Shown one piece after another: positions 24,510 to 32,135 of a stretch of 50,518 bases of DNA. The stretch covers positions 324,617-375,134 of the forward strand of contig FR899629.1 in the NCBI GenBank assembly GCA_000437435.1. The letters run 5' to 3'. The position numbers were made by a program, and so were the translations under genes. Each line of letters opens with the position of its first letter. The first letter of the stretch is position 1. This DNA comes from Clostridium sp. CAG:768 (GTDB taxonomy: Bacteria; Cyanobacteriota; Vampirovibrionia; Gastranaerophilales; Gastranaerophilaceae). The notes beneath the pieces are model-generated. The model searched no databases and was not told the origin of the DNA. It saw nothing but the letters and a program-made list of their open reading frames with translations.

Positions 24510-24550
24510 TTTGTTTCATTTTCTCCTTTTGTTTATTAACTCCTTATTAA

Positions 24551-24581
24551 AGCCTTGAAGACATTTCTTCAGGGCTTTTTT
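24551..24581 (+). terminator. Rho-independent terminator after the endolysin gene
   Basis: AGCCTTGAAGA (24551-24561) pairs with TCTTCAGGGCT (24566-24576) with one G-T wobble and a 4-nt loop, then T6. It probably ends the phage late transcript. Confidence 0.85.
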
Positions 24582-24606
24582 ATTATGCACATTTTTTGTA
24601 TATTTC

Positions 24607-24701
24607 AATAGATTCAAAATCTATTAAGTTGTAATTTGTAAACATTTCAATTAAAATAACTTTGGCGTTGTCGGGGTTCGATTGTGTTCCCGTCATCACC
24701 A
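24607..24701 (+). pseudogene. Displaced 3' part of a tRNA-Leu-like gene (possible prophage attachment end)
   Basis: AATAGA-TTCAAAA-TCTATT (24607-24625) has the form of an anticodon arm with anticodon CAA. Further on, CGGGGTTCGATT (24672-24683) resembles a T-arm and the stretch ends CACCA (24697-24701). No D-arm or 5' acceptor strand lies upstream; phage sequence is found instead. The T-arm has about 4 extra bases and the variable region is about 45 nt, so it cannot fold as a normal tRNA. A terminator (24714-24738) follows, as expected after a tRNA gene. Phages that integrate in tRNA genes leave such a fragment at one end. Decay and chance resemblance are the alternatives. Confidence 0.35.
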
Positions 24702-24713
24702 GTATTTATAAAT

Positions 24714-24738
24714 AGGAGGCATAAGAGGCCTCTTTTTT
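24714..24738 (+). terminator. Terminator after the tRNA-like fragment
   Basis: AGGAGGC (24714-24720) pairs with GCCTCTT (24728-24734) with one wobble, followed by a T run to 24738. Confidence 0.7.
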
Positions 24739-24964
24739 AATGCAAAAGTTCAGCACTGTGCAGGCTTTCAGGATTTTTAGAGAATTTTCGGTATTTGATT
24801 TTAAGAGAAGTTCACTTTTTTAAGCTCAAATTCTCTTTCTGCAAATAAAAAAGGTCCTTTAGAATAAATTATTAACATATTATTAAATTTACAGAAAAAC
24901 GTAAAATTATAATAGATAATATTTATACATATTAATTTTATCTATTATATAAGGAATTCATTTA
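24739..24964 (+). other. Intergenic region between phage end and island
   Basis: 226 bases without a convincing gene. It holds an imperfect AAGAGAA/TTCTCTT pairing near 24803-24838. There is also a 12-bp inverted repeat TATAATAGATAA (24908-24919) and TTATCTATTATA (24938-24949) directly upstream of the AAGGA ribosome site of the next gene. The latter may be an operator or an RNA hairpin that controls that gene; TATAAT within its left arm could be a -10 element, which would fit repressor control. Confidence 0.45.
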
Positions 24965-25441
24965 ATGACATTAATAAAGATTTTACAAAATAATGCAGAA
25001 TGGATGTGTGCAGTTGCAATAACTTTTTTTACAGCAATTCAATGTTGGCTAACTCATCAACAAAATATTCAAAGTTTGAGGCTTAAAAGATTAGAATTAG
25101 CTAATGAGCTAGACAAAACAAGTTCAAAATTTTTAGGAGAACGCAGTGAAACAATTGAAATTTTGCAATGGTTAACCGCAAATGCTAGCAATTTTATTTT
25201 CTTACTCAATCAAAAAGATAGATTGTATTATAAAAAATTATTTTTATTTTTAATGAACTACAAAAATAGTAATCCTGAAAATTGTCCATTAAAAATGGAA
25301 GCTGCTATAAAAGAATTAAATATTATTCTTGGAGAACTAGATTCTGTACTTGGAAATGCAAATTATGGATTTGCAAATGATAAAGATGAAATAGAAAAAA
25401 TGAAAAAAAATAAAAATTCAATTCAAAATACAAATTATTAA
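24965..25441 (+). CDS. Small membrane-anchored protein of unknown function, 158 aa
   Basis: One N-terminal membrane segment (about residues 11-29, WMCAVAITFFTAIQCWL), then a helical cytoplasmic or periplasmic region with ERSETIEILQWLTANASNFIF and an acidic/Lys-Asn-rich end. AAGGA lies 9 nt upstream of the ATG and an inverted repeat overlaps the presumed promoter. It is the first gene of the island and stands alone. I do not recognise the family. Similar one-helix proteins occur as cargo near recombinases, and a role as a small defence or toxin-like protein can only be guessed. Confidence 0.6.
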   Translation: MTLIKILQNNAEWMCAVAITFFTAIQCWLTHQQNIQSLRLKRLELANELDKTSSKFLGERSETIEILQWLTANASNFIFLLNQKDRLYYKKLFLFLMNYKNSNPENCPLKMEAAIKELNIILGELDSVLGNANYGFANDKDEIEKMKKNKNSIQNTNY

Positions 25442-25488
25442 TAATATGTGAAATTGAAAAGTATTTATACTTAATTAAGAATTTTCAC

Positions 25489-25613
25489 TTACAACACTTA
25501 TCCGCCATTGCAATAAGTCTTTTCACATTTAACTCTGGGTTGGGTTCCATTCATTATGCTTTCTATAATTTCAGGTGGCAAAAATTTTAGCTATCACAAC
25601 CTTTTATTATTTC
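25489..25613 (-). pseudogene. Remnant of a serine recombinase gene 3' end
   Basis: On the minus strand this segment aligns with the 3' end of the intact recombinase gene (36122-36249), at roughly 85% identity by eye over about 125 bp. It keeps a stretch that would read LPPEIIESIMNGTQ. A 2-nt deletion (GGGT--TGGG instead of GGGTCTTGGG) then shifts the frame. The rest of the gene is absent and the WYL regulator gene lies where the 5' part should be. It marks an older insertion of a related element in the same orientation. Confidence 0.75.
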
Positions 25614-25657
25614 AAAAAAAATGCTATAATCTAAAGATATTGAAAGAAAGAGGGCTT

Positions 25658-26620
25658 ATGGAAGATAAACCAAGATATTCAAGGGTTTCAGATATTTTAG
25701 ATTTAGCTGTTTATATGGGATCAAAAATTCAAGGGGTTACGTTATCTGAGATTGCCGAGAGATATAATGTTTCAAGAAGAACGGCAGAAAGAATGCGAGA
25801 TAGCTTAACTTGTATTTTTCCTCAAATTGATGAAATCGAAGTTGATGATAATCAAAAGCATTGGGGATTTACTAATTTTTCTATAAGCAATTTAATTTCT
25901 TTTTCGCCAAAGGAAATTGCAAATATTGAGCAGCTGCAAAGTTTAACTAAAAATCCTCAATTGGGTGAAGAAATCACAAAAACTGTTGAAAAAATTAAAG
26001 CACTGAATAGAAAAAATATTACTCATTTAGAAAATAATATTGAAATGATTTTACAGACAGAAGGTTTAGCAGTGCGTCAAACGCCTCAATACAAAATAAG
26101 TTTAGATGTTTTTGATTTAGTTAGAAAATCCATTAAAGAATCAACTGTTTTAAAAGGGATTTATCATAATAAAGAGCGATTAATTCAACCTCTTGGAATC
26201 ATTTATGGTGAAAAAATTCATCTTATTGCAAAAGAAAAGGCTAAAGGAGATGGAATTTATAACTATCTTTTACATAAGTTTGAAAATTTAGAATTAACAA
26301 ATAATAAATTTGATAGAGGTAATTTTAACTTAGAAGAGTATTCAAATAAGTCCTTTGGGGTTTATCAAGGTGAAATTTTAGACGTTAAACTAAAATTTTT
26401 AAAAGAAGTTGCAGATGATGCTGAGCAGTATAAATTTCATCCAACACAGAAAATGAAAAAAGATGAAAATGGAAACTTGATAGTAAATTTTAAAGCAAGC
26501 GGTGATAAAGAAATTATGTGGCACGTATTCAAATGGGGTAAAAACTGCGAGATTTTAGCTCCTAAAAATTTAAGAGAAGCATACAAAAATTATTTGAAAG
26601 AAAACTTGGAAAAATATTAA
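25658..26620 (+). CDS. WYL-domain transcriptional regulator
   Basis: 320 aa from the ATG at 25658 with AGAGGG upstream; a longer frame from 25556 runs through the recombinase remnant and is rejected. A TGCTATAAT extended -10 lies at 25622-25630. Residues about 8-55 are a winged helix-turn-helix (GVTLSEIAERYNVSRRTAERMRDSL). About 150-225 form the WYL domain (TVLKGIYHNKERLIQPLGIIYGEKIHLIAKEK) and the end is a WCX-like region (DVKLKFLKEVADDAE, and later VFKWGKNCEILAP). WYL regulators sense nucleic-acid ligands and often control defence islands (for example BrxR, CapW). The target helicase operon starts 62 nt downstream. Confidence 0.88.
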   Translation: MEDKPRYSRVSDILDLAVYMGSKIQGVTLSEIAERYNVSRRTAERMRDSLTCIFPQIDEIEVDDNQKHWGFTNFSISNLISFSPKEIANIEQLQSLTKNPQLGEEITKTVEKIKALNRKNITHLENNIEMILQTEGLAVRQTPQYKISLDVFDLVRKSIKESTVLKGIYHNKERLIQPLGIIYGEKIHLIAKEKAKGDGIYNYLLHKFENLELTNNKFDRGNFNLEEYSNKSFGVYQGEILDVKLKFLKEVADDAEQYKFHPTQKMKKDENGNLIVNFKASGDKEIMWHVFKWGKNCEILAPKNLREAYKNYLKENLEKY

Positions 26621-26624
26621 CATT

Positions 26625-26657
26625 ACGACCATTTTTGTCACATGATTCAAATATAAT
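26625..26657 (+). promoter_or_regulatory. Promoter/operator upstream of the helicase-nuclease gene
   Basis: ACGACCATTTTTGTCA (26625-26640), 11 nt, TATAAT (26652-26657). The same arrangement, with identical 11-nt spacing, precedes the AAA/TPR operon at 30169. The TTGWCA is too close to the -10 to be a standard -35, so the conserved ACGACCATWTTTGWCA block more likely binds a regulator. Confidence 0.5.
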
Positions 26658-26682
26658 TTTCTTATAGGAATGAGGACGATAA

Positions 26683-29600
26683 ATGACAGAAATTAGACCA
26701 AATATAAAGCAACAAGAAGCGATAGATAATTTAAACGGACAAATTATGCTCCTTGCAGGACCGGGAACTGGAAAAACTTTTACGATAATTAATAGAATTG
26801 AAAAAATGTTATCTGAAGGGATTGAGCCAAGTTCTATTTTATGCCTTACATTTTCCGATGCTGCAGCTAACGAAATGAAACAAAGACTTATAAAAAAAAT
26901 GGGAGTTATTGCATCTTCTGTCGACATCTACACTTATCACTCTTTTTGCAATGATATTATCAAACTATACCCGTCACAGTTTTCACTTGGAGTGGGGGTA
27001 AGACTAATCACGGAAACAGAAAAAATTAAATTAATGAAAGACTGCATAGATAAAGCGGATTTAGAATATTTTGTTCCAAACCGTGCTGATAGATATCATT
27101 TTGCCGGGAAATTCATATCATATATTGAAAAACTTAAAAGTCAAAGAATTACACGAAAAGATTACTTTGAACAAATTGAGACCAATCCGACTCTTATGCC
27201 GAGAATAAAAGAGCTTGAAGCTGAGATTTATGAGCGAGAATCAAGAGGAGAAAAAAGAAACAAAACTAAATACGATGAAATAGAAAGAATAAAAACTAAT
27301 ATTGAAAAAGCAAAAGAATTGTGGACATTATACGAATTATATTCTGAAAAAATGCATTCATTAAGTCTTATTGATTTTTCAGATATGATTACGTTTGTAC
27401 TCTCTGCATTTGAAGAAGATATTACTTTTTTACGAGAAGTTTCAAATAAATACAAATATTTCCTTGTCGATGAATACCAGGACACAAACGATTTGCAAAA
27501 TGAAATTCTTTTCCACATAATGGAAGGTAACGATAGTAAAAACATCTTGGTAGTAGGAGATGATGATCAAATTATATACGGTTTTCAGGGAGCTAAATCC
27601 GATAACATTGAAAACTTTTTAACCAAATATCCAAATACAAAGGTTATATGCCTTGAAGGAAATAATCGTTCGACTCAATCCATTCTTGATTTTAGTTACG
27701 CAGTTATTCAACAAGATAAATCTCGATTAGAAAATAACGAGAAATTTAAATCTAAAAATATTAATAAAAAACTTACTGCAAAATCAGAAGAAATTATAAA
27801 AAAAGATAAAAAAATAAAAAGGTTACAATTTGGAGACACATTACAAGAATTCAACTACATTGCAGAAGACATTGAAAATCTTGCTAAATCTGAAAATTGC
27901 CCCGAAAAATTATCACAAATTGCAATTATTGCAAAAAAGCGTCAAGAATTACAAACATTCGGAGAATTATTAAAATCCAAAAATATTCCGTTCCAAATAG
28001 ATGAAGGCAAAAGTATCTTTGCAATTAAATCATCAATCGTTGTATATTTTTACCTGAAAGCTTTGAATAACTATCTTTTATCAAGCGATAAATTGTTCGG
28101 TTTAATATTATCTGAGCCTTTTAAAATTGACTTAGAAGATTACAACAAAATCTTGCATGAAAAAAGATTATTAAAACAAGATTCTCCAAATGATTTTATT
28201 TCATTGATGAAAACTTTAAGCGATTGGAAAAATCCTGAAAAAATTCAAAACTTCTTGGATACATTTTTCTACCTTCAAGAATATTCTTCAACAAATGATT
28301 TAAGAAATACAATAATCGAAATTCTAAACCGTACAGGCATATTAGAATACTATTATAAAACAGAATTAAATCGTATAGAAAATCTTCTTGGGATAAAAAA
28401 GATTCTTGCAGAAGCCACTGATTTTGCAAACCTTAATTTAGCGACTGGAATTTCTGATTTTGTTGATTATCTGGATGAATGCTTGCAAAATGATATTGAT
28501 ATCTGTCTTGATAAAGATTCAATAATCCAAAACGCAGTGCAATTAACCACATATCACGGATCTAAAGGAAGAGAATTTGAATATGTTTACCTCCCGAATT
28601 TGATTTCAAAAAATTGGGAAGACTTTAGAATGCCAGGGGAATATAAACTAATTACAGAACCCGTATATGACAAAGATACTGCTCAAGAAAAAAAAGATAG
28701 CGAATTAATAAAATTGTTATTTGTCGGAATAACAAGGGCAAAACACTCACTTTGTTTATCATTTGCTGATATGTGCGATAATAAACCTCAGCAGATTACA
28801 AAATATCTTGCTGATTTTACGGATTATGATTTTGATAGCCAACAATTTGATTATAAAGAAGATGATTTTACAAAAGAATTTGTAAGATGTATTTCAAGAG
28901 AAGTATATGACAATCAAAAAGCCTTTAAATCTGAAATTGAAGGAAGAGTAAAAAATATAGTGCTTTCCCCAAGTAGGTTAAATGATTATCTTGCTTGCCC
29001 TAGAAAATTCTTTTATTTAAAAGTTTTAGAAATAGATATTGAAGAGGGAGATTGGGATTATGCCAATTACGGTTCTACAATACATAAATTGTTAGAAAAT
29101 GCTGTAAAAATTGCAAAACAGACAGGCAAATACCCAGAAATAGAAGAAATTAAAAAAGAATTTCAATTAGGTCTTGATAATTCCAGATTTACTTCGCCTG
29201 AAATGAAAGAAAAATTTGAAAAGCAAGGCAATACTTTAATAGAGAACTATTATCCGCATTTTATATCAATACCAATTTCGAGAATAGATGATGTTGAATA
29301 TACTTTCAATGGAGTTGGAGTTGATAAATATACAATAACCGGGAAAATTGACAGGATTGAAAAAAATTCTGACGGTACTTATGAATTATATGATTATAAA
29401 ACAGGATACCCTGTCAGTGAAAGAAAAGTTGCAATAGGAGAAGATAAAGCAAATTATTACAATCAATTATGTTTTTATAAATATGCTTTTGAAAAAGCAA
29501 CCGGCAAAAAAGTTTCAAAAGTCGGTTTAATCTATGTTGAAAATCACAGAAAAAATGTATACAAAACTCTAATAAAAGAGGATATGGATTATATCGAAAA

Positions 29601-29721
29601 CCTTATCAAATCAACTTATGAAAACATAAATTCCTTCCAATTTGATCCGATAAAAGAAGATAAAAATGGAGCGTGTAAAAATTGTGCTTATAAACATCTA
29701 TGTAAGTTAGATCTAATCTAA
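26683..29721 (+). CDS. UvrD-like helicase fused to a Cas4/AddB-type Fe-S nuclease domain
   Basis: 1012 aa. Superfamily 1 helicase motifs: Walker A AGPGTGKT (25-32), motif Ia CLTFSDAAANEM, Walker B/motif II VDEYQDTND, motif III GDDDQIIYGFQGA, and motifs V/VI TYHGSKGREFEYVYLP and FVGITRAKHSL. The C-terminal third is a PD-(D/E)XK nuclease: ACPRKFFYLK, GSTIHKLLE, ITGKIDRIE and YDYKTGYP, ending in CKNCAYKHLC. Together with the early Cys this gives the four-cysteine iron-sulphur site of Cas4/AddB nucleases. It probably resects or degrades DNA ends. It follows the WYL regulator and has a GAGGACG ribosome site. Both a repair and a defence role are possible. Confidence 0.85.
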   Translation: MTEIRPNIKQQEAIDNLNGQIMLLAGPGTGKTFTIINRIEKMLSEGIEPSSILCLTFSDAAANEMKQRLIKKMGVIASSVDIYTYHSFCNDIIKLYPSQFSLGVGVRLITETEKIKLMKDCIDKADLEYFVPNRADRYHFAGKFISYIEKLKSQRITRKDYFEQIETNPTLMPRIKELEAEIYERESRGEKRNKTKYDEIERIKTNIEKAKELWTLYELYSEKMHSLSLIDFSDMITFVLSAFEEDITFLREVSNKYKYFLVDEYQDTNDLQNEILFHIMEGNDSKNILVVGDDDQIIYGFQGAKSDNIENFLTKYPNTKVICLEGNNRSTQSILDFSYAVIQQDKSRLENNEKFKSKNINKKLTAKSEEIIKKDKKIKRLQFGDTLQEFNYIAEDIENLAKSENCPEKLSQIAIIAKKRQELQTFGELLKSKNIPFQIDEGKSIFAIKSSIVVYFYLKALNNYLLSSDKLFGLILSEPFKIDLEDYNKILHEKRLLKQDSPNDFISLMKTLSDWKNPEKIQNFLDTFFYLQEYSSTNDLRNTIIEILNRTGILEYYYKTELNRIENLLGIKKILAEATDFANLNLATGISDFVDYLDECLQNDIDICLDKDSIIQNAVQLTTYHGSKGREFEYVYLPNLISKNWEDFRMPGEYKLITEPVYDKDTAQEKKDSELIKLLFVGITRAKHSLCLSFADMCDNKPQQITKYLADFTDYDFDSQQFDYKEDDFTKEFVRCISREVYDNQKAFKSEIEGRVKNIVLSPSRLNDYLACPRKFFYLKVLEIDIEEGDWDYANYGSTIHKLLENAVKIAKQTGKYPEIEEIKKEFQLGLDNSRFTSPEMKEKFEKQGNTLIENYYPHFISIPISRIDDVEYTFNGVGVDKYTITGKIDRIEKNSDGTYELYDYKTGYPVSERKVAIGEDKANYYNQLCFYKYAFEKATGKKVSKVGLIYVENHRKNVYKTLIKEDMDYIENLIKSTYENINSFQFDPIKEDKNGACKNCAYKHLCKLDLI

Positions 29722-29725
29722 TAAA

Positions 29726-30091
29726 TTAATATCCAATATATTTTGGAACGTAATCTCCATGAGAGTTATATCCATATTGAATTTTGCTTCCACCAATAGA
29801 TTTCGGGACATAATCGCCATGAGCATTATAACCATATTGGATTTGATTTCCGCCTATTGATTTTGGAACGTAATCACCATGGGCATTATAACCGTATTGA
29901 ATTTGATTTCCACCTATTGATTTCGGTACATAATCACCATGGGCATTATAACCATATTGAATTTGATTCCCACCTATTGATTTCGGGACATAATTTCCTT
30001 GAGCATTATAGCCATAATCTATTGATCCTGCGTATGCTGAAAGTGTAAAAAAGGCTAAAGATAATGCTACAAATAATTTTAATATTTTCAT
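29726..30091 (-). CDS. Secreted 20-residue tandem-repeat protein
   Basis: 121 aa from the ATG at 30091, with AAGGAG upstream; an in-frame start 51 nt earlier would hide the signal peptide. Residues 1-21 (MKILKLFVALSLAFFTLSAYA) form a signal peptide with an AxA cleavage site. The mature part is five repeats of a 20-residue unit, YGYNAxGxYVPKxIGGxxIQ, rich in Tyr, Gly and Asn. There are no cysteines. Such repeats often make extracellular beta structures or surface layers. It runs opposite to the flanking operons. Function unknown; its place in a defence island is unexplained. Confidence 0.8.
   Translation of the reverse strand: MKILKLFVALSLAFFTLSAYAGSIDYGYNAQGNYVPKSIGGNQIQYGYNAHGDYVPKSIGGNQIQYGYNAHGDYVPKSIGGNQIQYGYNAHGDYVPKSIGGSKIQYGYNSHGDYVPKYIGY
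29735..30030 (-). repeat. Five tandem 60-bp coding repeats
   Basis: The DNA repeats with an exact 60-bp period through most of the secreted protein gene. The three central units are nearly identical; outer units have drifted. The period is a multiple of three, so unit number could change without breaking the frame. Confidence 0.9.
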
Positions 30092-30113
30092 AAATATCAC
30101 TCCTTGTTTGTAC

Positions 30114-30142
30114 ATTATAACAGTACAATATTCCTCTGTCAA
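30114..30142 (-). promoter_or_regulatory. Sigma70 promoter of the secreted repeat protein
   Basis: On the minus strand TTGACA (30142-30137), a 17-nt spacer and TATAAT (30119-30114). A perfect consensus promoter, so the gene is probably well expressed. Confidence 0.8.
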
Positions 30143-30168
30143 AATCGGACATGCAATTTAAAAAGAAC

Positions 30169-30201
30169 ACGACCATATTTGACATAAGCTAATTCTATAA
30201 T
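30169..30201 (+). promoter_or_regulatory. Promoter/operator of the AAA-TPR operon
   Basis: ACGACCATATTTGACA (30169-30184), 11 nt, TATAAT (30196-30201). It matches the block upstream of the helicase-nuclease gene at 14 of 16 positions and in spacing, which suggests a common regulator. Confidence 0.5.
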
Positions 30202-30245
30202 ATAAAAGTTGATTTAAGGATTTACAGAATATAAGGAGATTTGAA

Positions 30246-31142
30246 ATGATGCATCAGAATTTGGAGTCATTAATCGAAACAAGTAATGTTACGTTTAATG
30301 ATGTCGGAGGTATGAACGATTTAAAGGAAGAAATTAAACTAAATATTATTTACCCGTTTAAAAATCAAGAATTATTTATCCAATATGGTAAAAAAGCAGG
30401 TGGTGGGATCTTGCTATACGGTCCTCCAGGTTGTGGAAAAACTTATATTGCAAAAGCAACAGCAAACGAATGCGGAGCAACATTTTTAAATTTATCAATT
30501 GTTGATATTCTAGATATGCATGTTGGAATCTCCGAAAGGAAACTACATGAAACATTTGAATTAGCAAGAAGAAAATCTCCGGCTGTTATTTTTATAGATG
30601 AAATTGACGCATTAGGGAATGATAGAATGCGAACTGGCGACAATGTTTATGCCAGAACTCTTGTTAATCAATTCTTAAATGAACTAGATGGACTTTCATC
30701 AGATAATTCATCAATTATGGTTTTAGGAGCAACAAATGTACCTTGGTTCGTTGACACTGCTCTTAAAAGGCCTGGAAGATTTGATAAAACAATTTTTGTT
30801 CCACCGCCAAGTGCAGATGAGCGAGCTCAAATCTTTAAACTTTTCTTAACCGGAAAGCCTATTGAAGAAATTGATTATAAACAGCTTGCAAAATATTCTC
30901 ACAGATATTCAGCTGCCGATATCGTAGCAGTATGTAATCTTGCAATTGATAAAAAGATAAGAATTGCAATGCAAAGTGGCAAAAAAGAACTTATAGGAAC
31001 AAAAGATATTATAGAAGCAATCAATTTAATAAATCCATCAACAACAGAATGGCTTCAAACTGCTGAAAATTATGTAAAATACAGTAATCAAAGTGGTTTG
31101 TATGATCAAGTATTGGATTACTTAAAGAAAAAGGATTATTAA
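30246..31142 (+). CDS. Single-domain AAA+ ATPase (CDC48/FtsH-like)
   Basis: 298 aa. The opening VTFNDVGGMNDLKEEI is the classic start of a type I AAA module. Walker A GPPGCGKT is at 59-66, Walker B VIFIDEIDAL at 114-123, then sensor 1 GATN and arginine-finger RPGRFD, followed by a small helical lid. There is no protease or N-terminal substrate domain. Members typically unfold or remodel proteins as hexamers. It is 4 nt before the TPR membrane gene, so the TPR protein is the likely partner or adaptor. Ribosome site AAGGAG. Confidence 0.88.
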   Translation: MMHQNLESLIETSNVTFNDVGGMNDLKEEIKLNIIYPFKNQELFIQYGKKAGGGILLYGPPGCGKTYIAKATANECGATFLNLSIVDILDMHVGISERKLHETFELARRKSPAVIFIDEIDALGNDRMRTGDNVYARTLVNQFLNELDGLSSDNSSIMVLGATNVPWFVDTALKRPGRFDKTIFVPPPSADERAQIFKLFLTGKPIEEIDYKQLAKYSHRYSAADIVAVCNLAIDKKIRIAMQSGKKELIGTKDIIEAINLINPSTTEWLQTAENYVKYSNQSGLYDQVLDYLKKKDY

Positions 31143-31146
31143 TTTT

Positions 31147-32037
31147 ATGCAAGACATTAACGTAATATACGAAAGGGCAAAAGCTGCCCTTTCTTTACAA
31201 AAAAATCAACTTGCGATTAAATTAGCAGAAGAAATATTAATGCATAATCCAAATGATGAATTCGCTTATTACATAATTTCAAAATCTTATTTCAATTTAG
31301 ATCAATACGACGAGGCCGAGAAATATATCAAACTTGCTCTTAAATACTCTCCAGAAGATGAATATAATTTAGCTCTATATTCAAACATTTTATTATTAAA
31401 AAAAGAATATACATCAGCTCTTAATATTTCCGATGATACTTTAGCTATCAATCCAAAACAATATACCGCATTATTTGTCAGAGTTTCAGCATTAAAATAC
31501 TTAAAAGAATATAAACGAGCTGAAGAGTTAGCAAAATATGCATTATCAATTTATCCAAACTCTGATACTTTTCATAAAGAATTAGGAGATATTTATTCTG
31601 AAACAAATCAAATAAAACTTGCCGAACAAGAGTTCCTAAAAGCATTACGTATTAACCCAAACGATTCAGTTACGTTAAATAATTTTGGAGTTTATTTCTA
31701 TGACAATAAAATTAAGAAAGGTAATAAAACAGCTCTAGAATTATTCAAACGCTCTTTACAAATCAACCCAAATGATAAAACCGTAATAGAAAATTATCAA
31801 ACTTGTGTTCAAAAACAAAATAAATTGTTTGTAATATGTAAATTCTATAAAGATGAATTTGAATATGGAATATCATACCGAAATTTACTTATTTTAGCAC
31901 TATTATATTCAATTTTTATATTCAATGATTTAAGCTATTTTATAATTTTCGTAATCATAACTATCCCAAGTTTAATTATATATTTTATTTCAAATTTATT
32001 TATTAAAAATTTCAATCAAAAATATAATATTGAATAG
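31147..32037 (+). CDS. TPR protein with C-terminal membrane segments
   Basis: 296 aa. Residues about 1-215 are five or six tetratricopeptide repeats (for example LGDIYSETNQIKLAEQEFLKALRINPNDSVTLNNFGVYFYDN). The C-terminus has two adjacent hydrophobic segments, about 247-266 and 268-288 (SIFIFNDLSYFIIFVIITIPSLI). It would therefore be anchored in the membrane with a cytoplasmic TPR scaffold. It is the second gene of the AAA operon, 4 nt downstream, and may place the ATPase at the membrane or deliver substrates. The pair is not one I can name. Confidence 0.8.
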   Translation: MQDINVIYERAKAALSLQKNQLAIKLAEEILMHNPNDEFAYYIISKSYFNLDQYDEAEKYIKLALKYSPEDEYNLALYSNILLLKKEYTSALNISDDTLAINPKQYTALFVRVSALKYLKEYKRAEELAKYALSIYPNSDTFHKELGDIYSETNQIKLAEQEFLKALRINPNDSVTLNNFGVYFYDNKIKKGNKTALELFKRSLQINPNDKTVIENYQTCVQKQNKLFVICKFYKDEFEYGISYRNLLILALLYSIFIFNDLSYFIIFVIITIPSLIIYFISNLFIKNFNQKYNIE

Positions 32038-32135
32038 TTAAATGAAGTAAATTTCCTTAAAAATTATTAAAAAAATAATACATCAGAATAAAGCCTAAAT
32101 ATAAAAAAAACTATGTATAAAACACAATAAATAAT

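Noticed and set aside
24607..24701. Functional tRNA-Leu gene
   Set aside because: The 5' acceptor strand and D-arm are absent, and the T-arm and variable region have insertions.
25556..25657. Longer N-terminus for the WYL regulator
   Set aside because: The extra frame runs through the recombinase remnant. The ATG at 25658 has its own ribosome site and the domain begins there.
29735..30030. 60-bp periodic repeats as a CRISPR array
   Set aside because: The repeats are contiguous without spacers and code for a 20-residue protein unit behind a signal peptide.
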